Assembly: GCA_021790955.1 (NCBI GenBank)
Contig: JAJYFI010000119.1
Location: 1-5,850 of the forward strand
Direction of reading: 5' to 3'
From: a bacterium
Lineage (GTDB): Bacteria; Elusimicrobiota; Elusimicrobia; UBA1565; UBA9628
DNA: 5,850 bases
Position 1 is the first letter of the stretch. Each line of letters opens with the position of its first letter. Positions 3,190 through 5,850 of this stretch are shown here, in pieces. The notes under the pieces were generated by a model. It made no database searches and had not been told where the DNA came from. It saw nothing but the letters and a program-made list of their open reading frames with translations. The position numbers and the translations under genes are program-made.

Positions 3190-5209
3190 AACCTTGAGAA
3201 CCGTTTTCACCTGTTTCTTCCTGGCACTGGCAATTTTTTTCCCGCCTTCGGCCGGTGCCCTGAAAATCGAATTGCTCTCCGCCGCCGAGATGGGGACTCT
3301 CGGCATGGGGAGGAAGATTTCGGCCCAGCAGATCCAGGTCGTCGCGAGCCGCGTCCTGGTTAAGTTCCAGCCCTCCATGGCCATAGCTCAAAAGAAAGCT
3401 ATTCTAAATCCCCTGGGCCACTCCATCGCCGGGGAGCTTTCCAAGATCGGCTGGACCGTCGTCGACCTCGCGAACGGGACCCGCGTCGCCGACGGGCTCC
3501 AAACCCTCCGCGGCCTGCCCGGAATCATCGCCGTCGCGCCCGATTACGTCTACCGGGCGCATGCCACGCCCAACGATCCGGACGTCTCGCAACAGTATGG
3601 GCTGAGCCAAATCGACGCCTTCGGGGCGTGGAACTACGAGACCGGTTCAACCAATAGAGTCACGATAGCGGTAATTGACGCGGGGATCGACGGCACGCAA
3701 CCTGATCTTGATGGCAAACTCGCCAACACAACCAGCGTCTTCATTGATCCGGATAGCTCATTGTCCCCGACTATCATCAGCACCGGAAGCATGATTCTGG
3801 TCGCTACGGGAACCGCCATTGTAGTGAGCACCGAAACTACGCTCCCTGCCACCCTTATTGCGAGCGCCGACAATGCTATGACAAGCATTGTCGATACAAG
3901 TCCCATAACTGCAATTTCAATAAGTACCGGAGCGATGATCGCCGCCAATGTTGGCACTTTGGTCGTTACGACGACCACCATCTCTTTCAGCACCGTGGCG
4001 ACCAACGGCACCACGACAGCCGATACGGTTTCCACAACCACCATTAGCGGCTCACCTGTGATTGTCTTAAGCACCGAAACCATTGCCGTCGTGAGTACAG
4101 GAACTTTGATTGCTGTGTACAGCACCACAACAATTTCCAATACTCTCGTCAACAACCCGCCTACTGCGGCCTGCGAGCATGCAACTCAAGTCGCCGGGAT
4201 TGCCGCAGCCTCGACAAACAATAGCTATGAAATCGCTGGGGTCTCCTGGGGAGCGCAACTTGTGTCCTTAAAGGTATTCAACCCCGCTGACTGCAATTCC
4301 GATTGCTCGGATGCATCCGGAAAATCCTGCGCGACAGACGACGTCGCTATTTCAAGCGCCATTCTTTATGCTACAGACTTCCAGAATAATTCTTCCTACG
4401 GTCGCCTAGTGATCAATATGAGCCTTGGCGGGTCCGAGCCATGCTCACAGATCGCAGCAGATGCGATCGCCATCGCGACCGCCGCCGCCATCCCCGTCGT
4501 CATCGCCGCCGGCAATGACGGCCCCGGTGGCGATACAATTGAATCACCTGCCGACTGCGCCTCAACGGCCCTCTCCGGCGGCGTCATCCCTGTCGGCGCA
4601 ACGGATCAGAACAACAATATCGCTTCTTTTTCCTCGACGGGCCAGGAGCTGGCTGCCAACGGCGTTGTCGCACCCGGCGTAGGCATTTTGTCGACGACTC
4701 TAAGTTCGGGGACCACTTCCGGCGACGGCACTTCATTTGCAACCCCACACGTCGCGGGACTGGCGGCACTCATCCTTTCGGCCGAACCAAGCTGCGGGGG
4801 ACAAAACTGCGCCGCCTACGTCCAAAACGCGATCCGCGCCTCCGCCGACAACATCGGACTCTCGGCGGATTATCAGGGCGCGGGACGAATCAACGCCTTC
4901 AAGGCCCTGCGCCTGGCGACGCAAGGGACGCTCTCCAACTTCGCCGGACAGCAGGAGCCCATCGCCTTCCCGAATCCCTTCCGCCTCGCCCAGGCGAACA
5001 ATCTCTCCTTCACCATCCCGCCCAACCTCGCCGGGGCCTCGCCGACGATCAAGATTTACACGGTTTCGGGACAATTGGTTAAAGAGCTGTCGGGGCTGAC
5101 CTGGGACGGGCGCAACAGCTCCGGCAACCTCGTGGCCTCCGGCACCTATATCTTCCTCGTCCAGACCTCCAACGCCCAAGCGAAGGGCCGCTTCGCCGTG
5201 ATCCATTGA
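3182..5209 (+). CDS. Secreted S8 subtilisin-like protease with repeat insertion and FlgD-type Ig tail
   Basis: Subtilases are serine endopeptidases, here exported. I place the start at TTG 3182: AGGGG at 3171-3175 is 6 nt upstream, and residues 1-26 then form a signal peptide (Arg6, hydrophobic 8-20, cleavage after Ala-Gly-Ala). TTG 3194 is possible. The open frame continues upstream to 2777 but crosses the tRNA-like genes. Of 675 residues, about 50-125 resemble an inhibitor-I9-like propeptide (VLVKFQP, IGWTVVDL, IAVAPDYVYRA), followed by PNDPDVSQQYGLSQI. The catalytic residues are Asp166 (AVIDAGID), His333 (CEHATQVAG, where HGTHVAG is usual), oxyanion Asn445 (AAGNDG) and Ser518 (DGTSFATPHVAG). 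Residues 195-323 are a Ser/Thr-rich insertion of three repeats with lower GC. Residues about 590-675 are a FlgD/sorting-type Ig domain (AFPNPFR, IKIYTVSGQLV, WDGRNSSG, SGTYIF). It overlaps DUF192 by 1 nt. Confidence 0.93.
   Translation: MFPTLRTVFTCFFLALAIFFPPSAGALKIELLSAAEMGTLGMGRKISAQQIQVVASRVLVKFQPSMAIAQKKAILNPLGHSIAGELSKIGWTVVDLANGTRVADGLQTLRGLPGIIAVAPDYVYRAHATPNDPDVSQQYGLSQIDAFGAWNYETGSTNRVTIAVIDAGIDGTQPDLDGKLANTTSVFIDPDSSLSPTIISTGSMILVATGTAIVVSTETTLPATLIASADNAMTSIVDTSPITAISISTGAMIAANVGTLVVTTTTISFSTVATNGTTTADTVSTTTISGSPVIVLSTETIAVVSTGTLIAVYSTTTISNTLVNNPPTAACEHATQVAGIAAASTNNSYEIAGVSWGAQLVSLKVFNPADCNSDCSDASGKSCATDDVAISSAILYATDFQNNSSYGRLVINMSLGGSEPCSQIAADAIAIATAAAIPVVIAAGNDGPGGDTIESPADCASTALSGGVIPVGATDQNNNIASFSSTGQELAANGVVAPGVGILSTTLSSGTTSGDGTSFATPHVAGLAALILSAEPSCGGQNCAAYVQNAIRASADNIGLSADYQGAGRINAFKALRLATQGTLSNFAGQQEPIAFPNPFRLAQANNLSFTIPPNLAGASPTIKIYTVSGQLVKELSGLTWDGRNSSGNLVASGTYIFLVQTSNAQAKGRFAVIH
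3764..4150 (+). repeat. Three Ser/Thr-rich repeats inside the subtilase
   Basis: Residues 195-239, 240-290 and 291-323 of the subtilase each begin with Ser-Pro and carry a core of the type (I/L)STG..M/I..V.TGT.IVV.T.TT. Alternating hydrophobic and Ser/Thr residues suggest stacked beta strands. The repeats separate catalytic Asp166 from His333, giving 167 residues where subtilisin has 32. Confidence 0.75.
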
Positions 5210-5574
5210 TGCCCCATTATTTAGTAGCCTCTAACTTGAGGACCCAACGGACCCTCGCCTCCCGGGTCAGCCGGGCCGACGACTTCGTGTCGCGAAGCCG
5301 GGGACTTTTGGGAAGGACGGCCATGGAGCCGGGAGAGGCTCTTTGGATCGAACCCTGCGCCATGATTCACACCTTCTTCATGAAGTTTCCCATCGACGTC
5401 CTCTTCCTCGACAAGGAGCGCCGAGTCGTCCGTGCGATCGAAAACATCCAACCCTTCCGGCTCTCGCCTTGGGTGGGGAAAGCCCGCAGCGTGCTCGAGT
5501 TCGCGGCCGGGACGCTCAAGGCCGCGGGCGGGGCGCTGCCCGGGGACGGCGTGAGCTTCACCTTTCCCTCATGA
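5209..5574 (+). CDS. DUF192 family protein
   Basis: DUF192 proteins are small beta-rich proteins of unknown biochemical role. The 121 residues match the family core: RSRGLLGR near 29-36, ALWIEPCAMIHTFFMKFPIDVLFLD near 44-68 (the hallmark PC..IHT.FM..PIDV.FLD), SVLEFAAGT near 94-102, and a closing GDGVSF. Family members are often exported, but no signal peptide is seen here, so it is probably cytoplasmic. I choose ATG 5209, which shares its A with the stop codon of the subtilase (TGATG), implying translational coupling; TTG 5206 is an in-frame alternative. Its own stop overlaps the next start by 4 nt (ATGA). The protease, DUF192 and mutase thus form a tight operon with no obvious shared pathway. 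Confidence 0.93.
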   Translation: MPHYLVASNLRTQRTLASRVSRADDFVSRSRGLLGRTAMEPGEALWIEPCAMIHTFFMKFPIDVLFLDKERRVVRAIENIQPFRLSPWVGKARSVLEFAAGTLKAAGGALPGDGVSFTFPS

Positions 5575-5850
5575 CGACTCCCGCCGCCGAAACATACGAT
5601 TTCAAGACCCCCTCGGGCGTCGAGATCGAGCGCTACTACGGCCCCGACACCCATCCCGTCTCCCAGGCAGAGCTGGGAGAGCCGGGACGCTATCCCTTCA
5701 CCAGGGGCATCCACGCAACCATGTATCGCGGCCGTCTCTGGACGATGCGCCAGTACGCGGGCTTTGGCACCGCCCAGGAGACCAACCAGCGCTTCCGCTG
5801 GCTTCTCGAAGAGGGCCAGACCGGGCTTTCGACCGCCTTCGACCTTCCGA
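5571..5850 (+). CDS. Methylmalonyl-CoA mutase, catalytic subunit, N-terminal part (3' truncated)
   Basis: Methylmalonyl-CoA mutase interconverts methylmalonyl-CoA and succinyl-CoA with adenosylcobalamin and links propionate metabolism to the TCA cycle. The ATG overlaps the DUF192 stop by 4 nt and 93 codons are visible before the window ends. The block PGRYPFTRG-x-HATMYRGRLWTMRQYAGFGT-x-ETN, then GQTGLSTAFDLP, is diagnostic of the TIM-barrel entrance of the family. By alignment with the Propionibacterium enzyme, the residues equivalent to Met78, Arg82, Thr85, Arg87 and Tyr89 are kept. Tyr89, which is Phe in isobutyryl-CoA mutases, favours methylmalonyl-CoA as substrate. The position of Tyr75 is His (GIHATMY), a deviation. 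The MYRGRLW form is typical of the shorter catalytic subunit whose cobalamin domain is a separate polypeptide; this cannot be confirmed because the 3' part is missing. Confidence 0.94.
   Translation, partial: MTTPAAETYDFKTPSGVEIERYYGPDTHPVSQAELGEPGRYPFTRGIHATMYRGRLWTMRQYAGFGTAQETNQRFRWLLEEGQTGLSTAFDLP

Noticed and set aside
2636..3190. T-box leader, IS110 bridge RNA, H/ACA-type guide or CRISPR-related RNA
   Set aside because: There is no T-box antiterminator or downstream aminoacylation gene, no IS110 recombinase, no repeat-spacer array, and the pairing topology (5' block with 5' half, 3' block with 3' half on the same RNA strand) fits none of these.
3634..4155. Long minus-strand open frame of 173 codons rich in Val, Thr and Leu
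   Set aside because: It is the antisense shadow of the repetitive Ser/Thr-rich insertion in the subtilase; its hydrophobic repeats simply mirror the repeats on the + strand.

Overview
The window is GC-rich, densely packed bacterial DNA, probably from an uncultivated or environmental lineage. Supporting traits are an EF-P with an unusual modification loop, a secreted subtilase ending in a FlgD/sorting-type Ig domain, a small-subunit-type methylmalonyl-CoA mutase, and REP-like 'ggggtcaggtctcaac' repeats. The phylum cannot be fixed from the sequence alone.

Left part (1-2633), all genes on +: the C-terminal part of an aldehyde dehydrogenase whose first visible codon is probably the catalytic Cys; a small secreted four-cysteine protein of unknown function (717-1127); a 70-bp REP-like inverted repeat (1168-1237); efp (1298-1861), closely followed by a HAD phosphatase (1879-2622). 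A second REP-like half-element (2611-2633) supplies the last codons and the stop of the HAD gene.

Centre (2636-3190), no credible protein gene, all signals on the minus strand: two tandem, diverged copies of one RNA cassette. Reading along the minus strand, each copy has (i) a conserved promoter-like block GGGAAC-N17-CGTAT, (ii) a tRNA-like RNA with sound acceptor, D and T arms, (iii) a hairpin whose loop is complementary to the tRNA-like segment between the D and T arms, (iv) a near-consensus sigma70 promoter with a 17-bp spacer, and (v) a predicted small RNA of about 80 nt ending in a terminator. The small RNA has two segments flanking a hairpin that are complementary to the 5' and 3' halves of the same tRNA-like segment, and its hairpin loop is complementary to the D-arm 5' strand of the tRNA-like RNA. 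The complementary sequences differ between the copies but keep pairing within each copy. Equivalently, the + strand of the small-RNA gene is a circularly permuted, truncated copy of the tRNA-like gene. I know of no described system with this layout and regard it as the main discovery candidate.

Right part (3182-5850), + strand: an S8 subtilase with a three-repeat Ser/Thr-rich insertion between its catalytic Asp and His, a DUF192 protein, and the start of methylmalonyl-CoA mutase. They overlap by 1 and 4 nt, so they look like one translationally coupled operon. The subtilase start codon lies beside the promoter block of tRNA-like copy 2 on the opposite strand, so the operon and the RNA cassette are divergently arranged and may be co-regulated.
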